From Sphingomonas sp. PP-CE-3A-406 (GTDB taxonomy: Bacteria > Pseudomonadota > Alphaproteobacteria > Sphingomonadales > Sphingomonadaceae), in contig NZ_RCWY01000003.1 in the NCBI RefSeq assembly GCF_003688625.1, forward strand, positions 186,001-250,000: a DNA stretch of 64,000 bases, in the 5' to 3' direction. The position numbers and the translations under genes are program-made. The notes under the pieces are model-generated. The model ran no database searches. It had not been told where the DNA came from and saw nothing but the letters and a program-made list of their open reading frames with translations. This document shows, piece by piece, positions 37,988-47,800 of the stretch (its first letter is position 1; every line of letters begins with the position of its first letter).

Positions 37988-39097
37988 ATGACAAACATCA
38001 TGCCCGCACCCGCGCCGAAGCCCTGGATCCTGGGGATCGCGCCATACACGCCCGGCCGTTCGACGACCGACGATGGCCGCACGGTGATCAAGCTGTCGTC
38101 GAACGAGAACCCGCTCGGCACCAGCCCCGCCGCGAAGGCTGCGTTCGATGCCGCCGACCGCACGCTGGAGCGCTATCCGGATGCGGGTGCGGCGGAACTG
38201 CGCGAGGCGCTGGCGGCGCATTACGACCTCGATCCGGCGCGCGTGATCTACGGCACCGGCTCGGACGAGATCCTCCATCTGGTCGCGGGCGCCTATGCGG
38301 GGCCCGGCGACGAGATCATCCACGTCCGCTACGGGTTCGCGGTGTACGAGATCGCGACGCGCCGGGTGGGTGCCGAGCCGGTGATCGTCGACGACCGCGA
38401 CTATGCCACCGACGTCGACGCGATCCTCGCTGCGGTGACGGAGCGTACGCGCGTCGTCTTTGTCGCCAACCCGAACAACCCGACCGGCACGTTCACGCCG
38501 CGCGCGGAAATCGCGCGGCTGCATGGCGGGCTGCCGAAGTCGGTGCTGCTCGTGCTCGACCAGGCCTATGCCGAATATCTGTCGCCCGAGGAGGACGATG
38601 CCGGCCTCGCGCTGGCGATGACCGAGGCGAACGTGCTGGTGACGCGGACCTTCTCGAAGATCCACGGGCTCGCTGCAGAGCGGATCGGCTGGGGCTATGC
38701 CTGCGCGCCGATCATCGACGCGATGCACCGCATCCGCGCGCCGTTCAACGTGACGACGGCAGGCCAAGCCGCCGCTGTCGCCGCCATCGCCGACACCGCC
38801 TTCGTCAACGCGACGCGTGCACATAACGACACGTGGCGCAGCTGGTTCGTCGAGCAGATCGGGCAGATGGGCAATGCCGGTTTGCGTACGGTGCCGTCGA
38901 AGGCGAACTTCGTGCTGGTGCTGTTCGAGGGCAAGCTGACCGCCGACGCCGCGTATCACGGGCTGATGGACGCGGGCTACATCGTCCGCTGGCTGCCGGG
39001 CCAGGGCCTGCCCAACGCGCTACGCATCACGATCGGCACCGAAGAGGAAACGCGCGGCGTCACCGCGGCGCTGCGCAACCTGGTCGAAGCCGCCTGA
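37988..39097 (+). CDS. hisC: Histidinol-phosphate aminotransferase
   Basis: A PLP-dependent aminotransferase of about 369 residues in histidine biosynthesis. [13 protein letters not shown] and [15 protein letters not shown] at the start, [11 protein letters not shown] in the centre and the PLP lysine in [17 protein letters not shown] are typical. Some family members also transaminate aromatic precursors, which fits its coupling to tyrA. ATGs at 37976 and 38000 are alternative starts. Its stop overlaps tyrA (TGATG). Confidence 0.93.
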   Translation: MTNIMPAPAPKPWILGIAPYTPGRSTTDDGRTVIKLSSNENPLGTSPAAKAAFDAADRTLERYPDAGAAELREALAAHYDLDPARVIYGTGSDEILHLVAGAYAGPGDEIIHVRYGFAVYEIATRRVGAEPVIVDDRDYATDVDAILAAVTERTRVVFVANPNNPTGTFTPRAEIARLHGGLPKSVLLVLDQAYAEYLSPEEDDAGLALAMTEANVLVTRTFSKIHGLAAERIGWGYACAPIIDAMHRIRAPFNVTTAGQAAAVAAIADTAFVNATRAHNDTWRSWFVEQIGQMGNAGLRTVPSKANFVLVLFEGKLTADAAYHGLMDAGYIVRWLPGQGLPNALRITIGTEEETRGVTAALRNLVEAA

Positions 39098-40005
39098 TGC
39101 TCCCGTTCGCGCGTGTTACCATTATCGGGCTGGGACTGATCGGCTCGTCGGTGGCGCGCGCGGTGCAGGCGACGATGCCGACGGTGCGCGTCACCGGCTA
39201 CGATGCCGATGCGACCGTGCGCGAAGCCGCCGACCGGCTGCAATTCTGCGACGACGTCGCGGACTCGGCCGGCGCAGCGGTGATCGACGCCGACCTGGTG
39301 ATCCTGTGCGTGCCCGTCGGCATCATGGGCGAGGTCGCCGCCGAGTTTGCGGCAGAACTACCGGCGGATGCGATCGTCAGCGACGTCGGCAGCTGCAAGG
39401 CCGAGATCGTCCGCGCGCTCACCGAGGCACTGCCCAACGCGACCGTCATTCCCGCGCACCCGGTCGCAGGCACCGAGCGGAGCGGCCCGGAGGCTGGTTT
39501 CGCGACGCTGTTCCGGCACCGCTGGTGCATCGTCACGCCGCCCGAAGGCGCCGACCCGGTCGCGGTCGAGCGCGTCTCGGAATTCTGGCGCAGGCTTGGC
39601 GCGCAGGTCGAGACGATGGCGCCCGAGCACCACGACCGCGTCCTCGCCGTCACCAGCCATCTGCCGCATCTGATCGCCTATACGATTGTCGGCACCGCGG
39701 GCGACCTGGAAGAAGTGACGCAGTCGGAGGTCATCAAATATTCCGCCGGCGGTTTCCGCGACTTCACGCGCATCGCGGCGTCGGACCCGACGATGTGGCG
39801 CGACATCTTCCTCAACAACCGCGAGGCGGTGCTGGAGATGTTGCAGCGGTTCTCGGAGGATCTGAGCCACCTCCAGCGCGCGATCCGCTGGGGCGATGGC
39901 GATGCGCTGTTCGACCTGTTCACGCGGACTCGGGCGATCCGCCGGAGTATCGTCGAGCAGGGCCAGGACGACGACGTTCAGGATTTCGGGCGTACGCACG
40001 GCTGA
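39097..40005 (+). CDS. tyrA: Prephenate/arogenate dehydrogenase
   Basis: A 302-residue NAD(P)-dependent dehydrogenase in tyrosine synthesis. VTIIGLGLIGSSVARA is the nucleotide-binding loop, SDVGSCKAEIVRAL and PAHPVAGTERSGPEAG bind substrate, and HHDRVLAVTSHLPHLIAYT contains the catalytic histidine. Prephenate versus arogenate preference is not decided by sequence. Overlaps hisC, so the two are coupled. Confidence 0.94.
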   Translation: MLPFARVTIIGLGLIGSSVARAVQATMPTVRVTGYDADATVREAADRLQFCDDVADSAGAAVIDADLVILCVPVGIMGEVAAEFAAELPADAIVSDVGSCKAEIVRALTEALPNATVIPAHPVAGTERSGPEAGFATLFRHRWCIVTPPEGADPVAVERVSEFWRRLGAQVETMAPEHHDRVLAVTSHLPHLIAYTIVGTAGDLEEVTQSEVIKYSAGGFRDFTRIAASDPTMWRDIFLNNREAVLEMLQRFSEDLSHLQRAIRWGDGDALFDLFTRTRAIRRSIVEQGQDDDVQDFGRTHG

Positions 40006-40032
40006 GACCCCCTCCGTTCTACTTAAACGGTA

Positions 40033-40135
40033 CCACCCCGGCGAAGGCCGGGGCCCAATTGGGTAGGCTGGAGTAACGACGCGCAACGCAGATTAGAAAC
40101 GTCCCCCAATTGGGCCCCGGCCTTCGCCGGGGTGG
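40033..40135. repeat. Family A inverted repeat, copy 3
   Basis: A 103-bp element with the same 30-base arms as the copies at 5772 and 20173, and again an unrelated loop. It lies between the convergent tyrA and plsC-like genes. Confidence 0.9.
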
Positions 40136-40162
40136 TGGATTGGTTGGGTTAGCCTTCCGATC

Positions 40163-40843
40163 CTAATCCAGTGCGTTCATCGCCGCGTGAACCCGCTGCT
40201 CCGCCTCTTCGCGCGGCAGGCCCGGCGGCACCACCTCGCCGAACCGGAAGGTGATCACCCCCGGCAGCTTAGGCCCCTTTTTCGGCCACACCAGCCCGCT
40301 GTCGCATGCGATCGGCACCGTCGGCATCTTCAGCGCACGATACAGCCCGGCAAACCCAGGCTTCAGCGGCGGATGCTCGCCCGGCGACACTCGCGTCCCT
40401 TCCGGAAAAATGAGTATCGAACGGCCGGTCGCCTTCGCCGCGGTCGCCTCGCGCATCATGCTGCGCATCGCCGTCGCCGATGCCTCGCGGTCGACGACGA
40501 TCGCGCCGTAGCGCCGCGCCGCCCAACCCCAGGCTGGGATATCCGCCAGTTCGCGCTTCAGCACGATCGCGGGGCCGTCGAGCAACGCCTGCAATTCGAG
40601 CGTCTCGAACATCGCCTGATGCTTGCACGCGTAGAACGCCGGCTCGGTTGGCCGTGTCCCTTCCACGCGGATATGCACGCCGAGGATCACGCGCGCGCAC
40701 CAGCGATGGAAGCGCGTCCAGATCGTCGAATGCACGATCACCGCGCGCGAGCCGAACAGCGCCGAGATCGGCACGGTCACCACGATCGGCACCGAGATCG
40801 TGTAGAAAACGAGCATGAACGCCCAGTTGCGCAGCCAGATCAT
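40163..40843 (-). CDS. Lysophospholipid acyltransferase (PlsC-like)
   Basis: A 226-residue acyltransferase that probably esterifies lysophosphatidic acid. The catalytic motif appears as KHQAMFETL (HX4E rather than the usual HX4D) and the glycerophosphate motif is IFPEGTRVSPG. One or two N-terminal hydrophobic helices anchor it. The ATG at 40843 overlaps the ydcF-like stop by four bases; a GTG at 40861 is also possible. Confidence 0.9.
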   Translation of the reverse strand: MIWLRNWAFMLVFYTISVPIVVTVPISALFGSRAVIVHSTIWTRFHRWCARVILGVHIRVEGTRPTEPAFYACKHQAMFETLELQALLDGPAIVLKRELADIPAWGWAARRYGAIVVDREASATAMRSMMREATAAKATGRSILIFPEGTRVSPGEHPPLKPGFAGLYRALKMPTVPIACDSGLVWPKKGPKLPGVITFRFGEVVPPGLPREEAEQRVHAAMNALD

Positions 40844-41376
40844 CCGCCATATCCAATCCACAATGCGATCCGGCGAAGGATCAACTTGTTATATTCGTTG
40901 ACCAAAGTCCCGAGCCGCGGCGTCCCCGGCACGCCGTCGCCAAGGATCACCACGTTCTTGTCGAGCGCCGCCGCCAACTCCATCCGCGCGCGCGCGACGT
41001 GCCAGTCCGACGTCACCAGCCGCACCGAGCGGTATTTGTGCACGCGCACCCACTGTGCGGTCTCCTCGGCGTTCGAGCGCGTATCGACCGCATCGGCGCC
41101 GAGATCGATGCAGCACGCGAATAACGCGGGCGACGTCCGATACTCCAGTGCGAGGTCGATCGGCCGCACCCCCGGCGCGACGCCGGTCACCAGCATCCGC
41201 TTCGCCTGGTGATCGCGGAGCAGCGCGATGCCGCGGTCAATCCGCCCTGCCCCACCGGTCGGCACGACGATCGCGTCGGACGTGAAACCGTCGAGCGGCT
41301 TGGGCAACAGCAGCATGAACACCGCAAACCCGAACGCCCAGGCGAGCGCCATGATGCCGAACAGCCGAACGATCAC
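40840..41376 (-). CDS. YdcF family (DUF218) membrane protein
   Basis: A 178-residue protein with an N-terminal transmembrane helix (LFGIMALAWAFGFAVFMLLL) and a DUF218 domain: AIVVPTGGAGRIDRGIALL, DTRSNAEETAQWV and VRLVTSDWHVARARMEL. Relatives such as ElyC act on envelope carbohydrate or lipid carriers. Starts at a GTG overlapping the ftsX stop (GTGA), placing it in the ftsE-ftsX-ydcF-plsC unit. Confidence 0.9.
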   Translation of the reverse strand: MIVRLFGIMALAWAFGFAVFMLLLPKPLDGFTSDAIVVPTGGAGRIDRGIALLRDHQAKRMLVTGVAPGVRPIDLALEYRTSPALFACCIDLGADAVDTRSNAEETAQWVRVHKYRSVRLVTSDWHVARARMELAAALDKNVVILGDGVPGTPRLGTLVNEYNKLILRRIALWIGYGG

Positions 41377-42269
41377 AGGATATGCCTCAACGCGCGGACG
41401 ATCGTCACGCGGGCGGCGAGCGTGGCCAGTACGACGAACGCGATCGGCAGCATCGCCAGCACTACCCAGTCGACTCCGCCAAGCGTCACCCCGCCGAGCA
41501 GTTCCGAGCCCAGCCCGTGCAGCCGGATGCCGATGAACGCGATCACCAGCAACGCCGCGACACCACCGCCGACACCACCGATCGTCGCGTCGAGCGCGAT
41601 CCGCCGCTGGAACAACCGCGCGACCTGGAGATCGGTCGAGCCGAGCATGTGCATCACCGCGATCGTCGCGTGATGCGTCTGGAGCCCTGCACGTGCTGCG
41701 AGCACGACGACCGCGGCGGTCGCGCTCGCCATCAGCAGGACCAGCGCGAGCGCAAGGAACGTCAGCGAGCGCATCACGTCGTTGACGGGCGACATCCAGC
41801 TTTCATGGCGGTCGACGCGGACGATCGGGCTGAGGCGCCGCACTGTGGCCGCGACGCGCGCGGCCGCCGCCCCGTCATGATCGGCGAGGTCGACGTCGAT
41901 CATGGCCGGCACGGGCAATTGCGGATCGGCGCCATCGGACCCGAGCCAGGGTTGCAGCAGCCGCGTGAGTTCGGCGCGATCCACCGGCGTCGCCGTCGCG
42001 ACCGCCGGCATCGTCCGCAGCGCCCCGAGCACCCGCGCGGCAACCGCGTCACGCCGCACCGGATCGCCATCGACGACCTGCACCGTCAACCGCCCCGCCA
42101 ACTGCCGATCGAGCAAGTGCGCCGCACCCGCGGTCGCCAGCCCAAGGGCGGCGGCGAGCATCGTCAGGAACAGCATGATCGCCATCACCCACGTCATCGC
42201 GCGCAGGCCGCCCGCTTCGTCGAGCACGCGGCGTTCGGCCGATGATCGCGCTTTCGACACCCCCATCAT
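41373..42269 (-). CDS. ftsX: Cell division protein FtsX
   Basis: A 298-residue permease-like protein with four transmembrane helices and a large periplasmic domain between the first two, as in FtsX. Near the C-terminus are HHATIAVMHMLGSTDLQVARLFQRR and two more helices. It pairs with FtsE to regulate septal cell-wall hydrolases. The start overlaps the ftsE stop. Confidence 0.9.
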   Translation of the reverse strand: MMGVSKARSSAERRVLDEAGGLRAMTWVMAIMLFLTMLAAALGLATAGAAHLLDRQLAGRLTVQVVDGDPVRRDAVAARVLGALRTMPAVATATPVDRAELTRLLQPWLGSDGADPQLPVPAMIDVDLADHDGAAAARVAATVRRLSPIVRVDRHESWMSPVNDVMRSLTFLALALVLLMASATAAVVVLAARAGLQTHHATIAVMHMLGSTDLQVARLFQRRIALDATIGGVGGGVAALLVIAFIGIRLHGLGSELLGGVTLGGVDWVVLAMLPIAFVVLATLAARVTIVRALRHIL

Positions 42270-42994
42270 TCGGGCCGCGTCGGTGGATAGCGGAGCGAGC
42301 CGGTCGGATCGAGCAGCCGCCCGCGATCGAGCCGCATCATCTGTGCGCCCGGAATCCGCCCCAGCAAGTGGAAGTCGTGCGTCGCGACCACCACGGTCGT
42401 ACCCAGCTTGTTGAGCGATTCGAACAGATGCAGCAGCCGCTCCGCCATATCGGGATCGACATTGCCGGTCGGCTCGTCCGCGACCAGGATCTCGGGGCGT
42501 GCGATGACCGCGCGGGCGATCGCGACGCGTTGTTGCTCGCCGCCCGACAGCGTCGCCGGGCGCGCATCGGCGCGGTCGCCGAGCCCGACCCAGGCGAGCA
42601 TCTCGCGCACCGGTTGCTCGATATCCGCTTCGGGCATCCCCGCCACGCGCAACGGCAGCGCGATATTGTCCCAGGTCGACAGATGCGGGACGAGCCGGAA
42701 ATCCTGGAATACCACGCCGATCCGCCGCCGGAACCCGGGCAGCCGATCGCGCGACAACACTACCGCATCCTCGCCGAACAGCCGGATCACGCCGCGCGTC
42801 GGCCGCTGTGCGAGATACAGCAGTTTCAGCAACGAGGTCTTCCCCGCGCCGCTTGCGCCGGTCAGGAAATAGAACGCACCGCTGCGCAGCGTGAAGCTGA
42901 GGTCCGACAGCGTCTCCGGCCCGGCGTCCGGTCCCGAATCTGACTCCGTGCCGTAACGAAGCCCGACATTCTCGAATTGGACGATATTCGCCAT
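42266..42994 (-). CDS. ftsE: Cell division ATP-binding protein FtsE
   Basis: A 242-residue ABC ATPase. Walker [12 protein letters not shown], signature [14 protein letters not shown] and Walker [13 protein letters not shown] are intact. An insertion near residue 15-25 ([13 protein letters not shown]) is longer than in enteric FtsE. The ATG at 42994 is the family start although the frame is open upstream. First gene of ftsE-ftsX-ydcF-plsC. Confidence 0.94.
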   Translation of the reverse strand: MANIVQFENVGLRYGTESDSGPDAGPETLSDLSFTLRSGAFYFLTGASGAGKTSLLKLLYLAQRPTRGVIRLFGEDAVVLSRDRLPGFRRRIGVVFQDFRLVPHLSTWDNIALPLRVAGMPEADIEQPVREMLAWVGLGDRADARPATLSGGEQQRVAIARAVIARPEILVADEPTGNVDPDMAERLLHLFESLNKLGTTVVVATHDFHLLGRIPGAQMMRLDRGRLLDPTGSLRYPPTRPE

Positions 42995-43146
42995 GACGTG
43001 GTTGCGCCCGCTTTCGCCCGCTTGATGCCCGTATCGGCGCTTTCGCATGAAAGCGCGCGCCGCTTCAAGCTTGCCACCTATGCGGGCAGCGTGCTTATTC
43101 GGCTCAAGACCGGTCGCGCTCCAGCGGCCGCTGGTGAAGCGCATCC

Positions 43147-43923
43147 ATGATCCTCCAATGTCCCGAGTGCAGCACGCGCTATCTGGTTCCCGACAGCGCG
43201 ATCGGGACCGAGGGGCGCACCGTGCGCTGCGCCAATTGCAAGCACAGCTGGTTCCAGGGACCCGCCGCGGCCCCCGACACCGTCGTCGACATGCCGGAAT
43301 CGACCCCGCTCCCACCGGCGCCCGCCCCGCTTGCCCCGCTGCCCCGCGCGCCGATCGCCGACGTATCCGAGCGGTTCGCGGCGGTCGCTCCAGCGCCGAC
43401 GCCGACCCCGCCGCCTGCCCAGGCCGAGCCCGAACCCGCGTTCGTCGCGCCGACCTACCAAGCCGTCGCCGAGCAGCCGCCGTTCCGTCCGCGCCGCAAC
43501 ACGACGCGGCGCTGGACGATCGTCGCGGTCATCGCCGGGCTGCTGATGCTGCTCGCGGCAGGCGCGATCGTCTATCTCGGCGCGCCGGGTGTCGCCGCCA
43601 AGCTCGGCATCGGCGTCGCGACCGACGAAAGCCCGCTGCGGCTGCGCGACAACCCGATCGAGCGGCGCGAACTCGACAACGGCTCCGAGCTGTTCGCGGT
43701 CAGCGGCCAGGTGAGCAACCCCTCGGACCAGCGCCAGCGCGTGCCGGACATCCGCGCCGAACTCCGCGATGCGCAGGGGCGGCTGGTGTACAGCTGGACG
43801 ATCACCCCGCAGCAGCGCACGCTGGCACCCGGCGGGACGATCGATTTCAATTCGGCGACGCTGAACGTGCCGGCGAACTCGAAGCGGCTCGAGCTGAGTT
43901 TCGCAGGGGAGTCGACCCGCTAA
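43147..43923 (+). CDS. Zinc-ribbon (MJ0042) membrane protein
   Basis: A 258-residue protein. The N-terminal MILQCPECSTRYLVPDSAIG...VRCANCKHSW is an MJ0042-type zinc ribbon with two CxxC pairs. A long Pro/Ala linker, one transmembrane helix (IVAVIAGLLMLLAAGAIVYLG) and a C-terminal beta-rich DUF3426-like domain (LFAVSGQVSNPSDQRQRVPDI) follow. Divergent from ftsE with about 150 bp between. Function unknown. Confidence 0.88.
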   Translation: MILQCPECSTRYLVPDSAIGTEGRTVRCANCKHSWFQGPAAAPDTVVDMPESTPLPPAPAPLAPLPRAPIADVSERFAAVAPAPTPTPPPAQAEPEPAFVAPTYQAVAEQPPFRPRRNTTRRWTIVAVIAGLLMLLAAGAIVYLGAPGVAAKLGIGVATDESPLRLRDNPIERRELDNGSELFAVSGQVSNPSDQRQRVPDIRAELRDAQGRLVYSWTITPQQRTLAPGGTIDFNSATLNVPANSKRLELSFAGESTR

Positions 43924-44084
43924 CGGCGACACGCGTCGATCTGGCAGCGGCGGCCGAGCGTCGCAAAATCGGCGTTTGCGGTCTTCGCCTACGACTTTCT
44001 CGCAAAGGCCGTTGCGTCGCGTTCAAACCCTTGCTAGTGGCGCTCGCCTACCAGATGCCGGGTCCGCCCGGTGATGTTTCATGG

Positions 44085-44171
44085 GCGGCCATGGCGGAAC
44101 TGGTAGACGCGCAACGTTGAGGTCGTTGTGGGCGAAAGCCCGTGGAAGTTCGAGTCTTCTTGGCCGCACCA
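44085..44171 (+). tRNA. tRNA-Leu (anticodon GAG)
   Basis: An 87-base tRNA with acceptor GCGGCCA pairing with TGGCCGC, anticodon stem CAACG/CGTTG around loop TTGAGGT (anticodon GAG), a long variable arm (GGGCGAAAGCCC, class II), a T arm containing GTTCGAGTC and an encoded CCA. It reads CUC and CUU codons. A T run follows and may terminate transcription. Confidence 0.97.
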
Positions 44172-44265
44172 TTTTTCCCGATGAAATGAACATCCCCTTC
44201 GAGGGCCACCCCTTCGATTGCCACTCCCGCCGCGTTCATGCATTGGGCCGGGTGGAGGAATTTGC

Positions 44266-44418
44266 ATGAGTTCGATCGACGACACGATCATCGACACGCC
44301 CGAGGGGCCGATGACGTTTGCGCAGTGGAAGAAGAAGAACCCGGTCCAGCTGCCCTCGCGGCGGACCAAGGGGAAGAAGCTGCCCAACAAGGTGAAGCTC
44401 ACCACCGACGAGAAATAG
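44266..44418 (+). CDS. Small conserved hypothetical protein
   Basis: A 50-residue protein (MSSIDDTIIDTPEGPMTFAQ, then a Lys-rich tail). GGAGGAA lies six bases before the ATG, which supports translation. Similar short proteins of unknown function occur in sphingomonads. It follows tRNA-Leu by about 95 bases. Confidence 0.7.
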   Translation: MSSIDDTIIDTPEGPMTFAQWKKKNPVQLPSRRTKGKKLPNKVKLTTDEK

Positions 44419-44429
44419 CGGTGGCTGTT

Positions 44430-44531
44430 CCCCTTCCGCTTGCGGGAGGGGTTAGGGGAGGGGCTGGACTATCGTAGGCCGAGGCGTTCGCGGCCATGCC
44501 CTCCCCCGACCCCTCCCGCAAGCGGGAGGGG
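44430..44531. repeat. Inverted repeat ([13 protein letters not shown] family)
   Basis: Arms CCCCTTCCGCTTGCGGGAGG and CCCCTCCCGCAAGCGGGAGG, each itself a hairpin, surround about 60 bases. It resembles 2015-2122 and lies between convergent genes, partly overlapping the end of the small gene beginning at 44537 only by proximity. Confidence 0.8.
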
Positions 44532-44536
44532 AGACG

Positions 44537-44794
44537 TCAGTGCTTCCCCGAACGCCCCGCCCCCTGCCTTGCCCGGATCATCCGCGCCTGGAATTTCACG
44601 CGCTGCCAGAAGGTCGCGTCGTCGAGCCGCCATTGCCGGATCGCCTGCGTCGCCAGCGTCTCGATCAGCGCCTCGCTGGTCGCCGCGTCCTGCTTTGCGA
44701 ACTCGCGCGCCAGCTCTTCCACGCAGGGACCGTGATCGGTGAAGTCGCGCGGCGGCATTAACGTCGGACTCGGCATCGGCATCGACATCGGCAT
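44537..44794 (-). CDS. Small hypothetical protein at the end of the surface-protein operon
   Basis: An 85-residue protein beginning MPMSMPMPSPTLMPPRDF and continuing with a charged helical part (WRLDDATFWQRVKFQARMIR). No signal peptide or family is recognised. GGGAGAG seven bases upstream is a good ribosome binding site, and the start is only 18 bases after the stop of the large outer-membrane protein gene, so it is probably the last gene of that operon. The repetitive Met-Pro start is unusual. Confidence 0.6.
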   Translation of the reverse strand: MPMSMPMPSPTLMPPRDFTDHGPCVEELAREFAKQDAATSEALIETLATQAIRQWRLDDATFWQRVKFQARMIRARQGAGRSGKH

Positions 44795-44812
44795 AGATTT
44801 CTCTCCCTGTGA

Positions 44813-47800
44813 TTATCGGCGACCACCGAACAGCGCGCGCGTCGCGCCGCCGATCGTCGCTTGGTCGAACTTCAGCCGCATCGTCACGTACGGCCCCTGC
44901 CGCGTGTAGCGGTCGTCCTCGAAATCGCGGTCGCGGTAGCCCGACACGTTGTACCCGGCGCTGATCCACGTGTTGCGTGCGGGCGATACGCCGACCGATG
45001 GCCCACCACTCCACGACCAGGCGCCGCGCGACCACGCGTGCTGCACCGATCCGCTGACGCCGATATCGAACCGCGTGCCGATATCCTGGCGCAACTCGAA
45101 CCCGGTGACGTCGATATACCCGTCATAGGTATCGTCGGCGAACCGCCCCGCGACGTACTTTGCACCGTAATACACCGTCGCCTCGGTGCCGTGGCCGAGC
45201 CCTTCCGGACCGGTACGATAGTTGACCGCGAGGTTGTTGATGATCCGCGACGTCACCTGATCGCCTGCACCATAGGCGGGGACGCCGAGCGCATTCGAGT
45301 CGCTGAACCCGGCATCCGCGCTCTCGTGCCGCAGTTCGAGCCGTTCGAGCACCGACCAGCGGCTGTCGAGCGGCCGCAGCGCGAGCGCCAGATCGGCAGT
45401 GGCATAGGTCGCGACCGCGCCGGTCCGGTCCTTGATCGTGTAGGCCTTGATGCTCGACGCGAGCGTCTTGCCCTGCCCCAGCGTGCGGAGGAAGTTGGTG
45501 GTGATCCCCCAGCGATCGCCGCTGTCGGCGTTGCGATATTCCAGGCGTCCGTTCACCGACCAGCGGGCCTGACGGTAGGTCGCCCCGAACGTTGCCGCCG
45601 CGTAGTCGCCATTGGTCTGGTCCTGGCCGACATAGCCGCCCGAGGTGACCGGCTGGAACGCGTTGACGACCGCGCCTTCGGGGATCTTGCCCTTGAGCGT
45701 GTTGCTGGCGTCGAGCGTCCCGTCGATGGTCCAGTGCTTGCCGAGCGGCACCGATTGGCTGAGGCCGTATTGCGCATAGGTCCGCGCGCCATTCTCGCCG
45801 ATCGCCTGCTGGTTGAGCGTGCTCATCAGCTTGGCACCGGTCCAGGGTGCGACATCGACGCCGAACTGCTTGGTATGCGCGACATAGCCGTCGCCGTTGG
45901 CGATCTCGTAGCCACCGATCAGGCGGATGCCGGGCTTGATCCGGTAGGCCAGCTGGATCTGGTGACGGACCGGGAAGTCGACGCTGTCGCTGTCGCCGCC
46001 AGGCGCGAACTGGGTCTGGCCGGTGACCGTCAGCTTGTCGCCGAACAGCGCCTGCGTGCCGCCGACCGTCAGCAGACGGCTGTCGCGGTCCTTGCCGTCC
46101 CTGCCGCGGTCCGACGCGAACTGGCCGCCGACGAAGATCGTGCCGGTGTCGCGGCGATATTCGATCCGGGCCTCGCCGGCGGCACGCGTACCGGGGGTGC
46201 TCAGCTGCTGCTGGTACCAGGCGACCCCGGTCACGCTCAGCCGATTGGTCAGCCGCAGCCGGCCGTCGAGCCCGAACTTACGCGTCCCCGCCTCGACGAG
46301 GTTCTGCTGGCCGACGCCGAACGCGGTATCCTGCTGACGGGCATAGGCGAGCAGATCGAGCTTGGTGCCGTGGTGATCGACCTCGGCAAGATAGGCGAGG
46401 CCCTGCCCCAGCCCGCCGCGCCCGCCCTTGGCGATCTCGCCGCGCAGTTCGGTATTGGCGGTGACGTGTGCCTTGATATCGGCGCCGAGCACGGTGGCCT
46501 TGCCGATGGTCTCGTCGCGGATGACCGCGGCACCGATCTCGACCCGGCCGTTCGCCAGCTTGGTCGCGACGCGCGCGGCGGCGGCGAGCTTGGACGACTT
46601 GCCGCCCTCGACCTCGTAATCCGCGACGATGAAGACCGGGTTGAGGTTGCTGTCACGGCTGAGGATCGGCTGGCGGAAGCGCACCGTGCCCATCGAGGTG
46701 TCGATGTCGTAGTCGATGTGCCGCGTCAGCTGGGTGGTCGCGATGATCAGTTCGGAGCGGAACCGGTCGCGGGTCTCGATCCGCAGCTTGTCGCTGTTCG
46801 GCACGATATCGCGCCCCGACAGCCGGTATGGACCGCTCAGGCCGTTGCCCTGGATCTCGTCGCGCGAATACAGCGTGTCGGTGTTGGCGGCGAACCCGGT
46901 CGCGCGGATCCGCTTGCCCTCATAGGCGGCCTTCACGCCGTTGAGCGTGCGGTTGTAGCGGGTCAGCTGCGTGTCGGTGAAGCCGGTCTCGAAATCGCCG
47001 AACAGCGCGTAGAATTCGCGACGCTCGAGCCGCAGGTACAGCTTGCGCTTGGTGGCCGCGTCATAGCCCTGGCGCGAGCCGTCGCCATAGACGGTGTAAT
47101 AGCGATCAGGGTCGATCGTGCCGAGCAGGCCGCGATCGGGATCGTATTTGCGGTCGCTGTCATAGGCGATCGTCGCCAGCCACGAGCCCTTGACGCGACC
47201 CTTGGCGTAGAAGGCGAGCTGGCCGTCGGTGACGACGCTGCCGCGCTGCGACCGCGGGAGGCCGGACTGGCGCTTGCTGAGCATGTCGTAGCCGAGCGAG
47301 CCCGCACCGAACCCGACCACGACCCATTGCTTGGCGGAGGCGGCGAGCCAGGCGCGAACCTCGTTGGCATGGACGACCTTGTCCTGGGTCAGCGAGACGA
47401 CGACGTGGACGGCACCCGCCTGCGTGGTCGGCTGGAGCGTGATGAAGGCGAGCCCGTCGTCGCCGACCACCAGCGCGGTGGTGGCGGACCTCTCGCGGCC
47501 GGCAAGCTGGCGACCCTGTTCGAGCTCGGCCTCGACCGCGGCGGTGTAGGGCTGGTCGACGGTGAACGGTACCAGCGTTCCGGCGCGAACCGGACGGCCG
47601 GTCTTGTCGGTGACGCGGACCGCGATCAGCGGACGGGTCAGGCCATCGGCGACGAGCCGGCTGCTGGCGGCGTCGAACACCGCACGCACGCCTGCGCCGG
47701 AATAATGCACCAGGCGGTCGAGCGTCTTCACCACGCTGCCGTCGGCGGCCAGCACGCGTGCCTGGAGGCGATTGTCGCCGTCGATCAACGGGATACCCGT

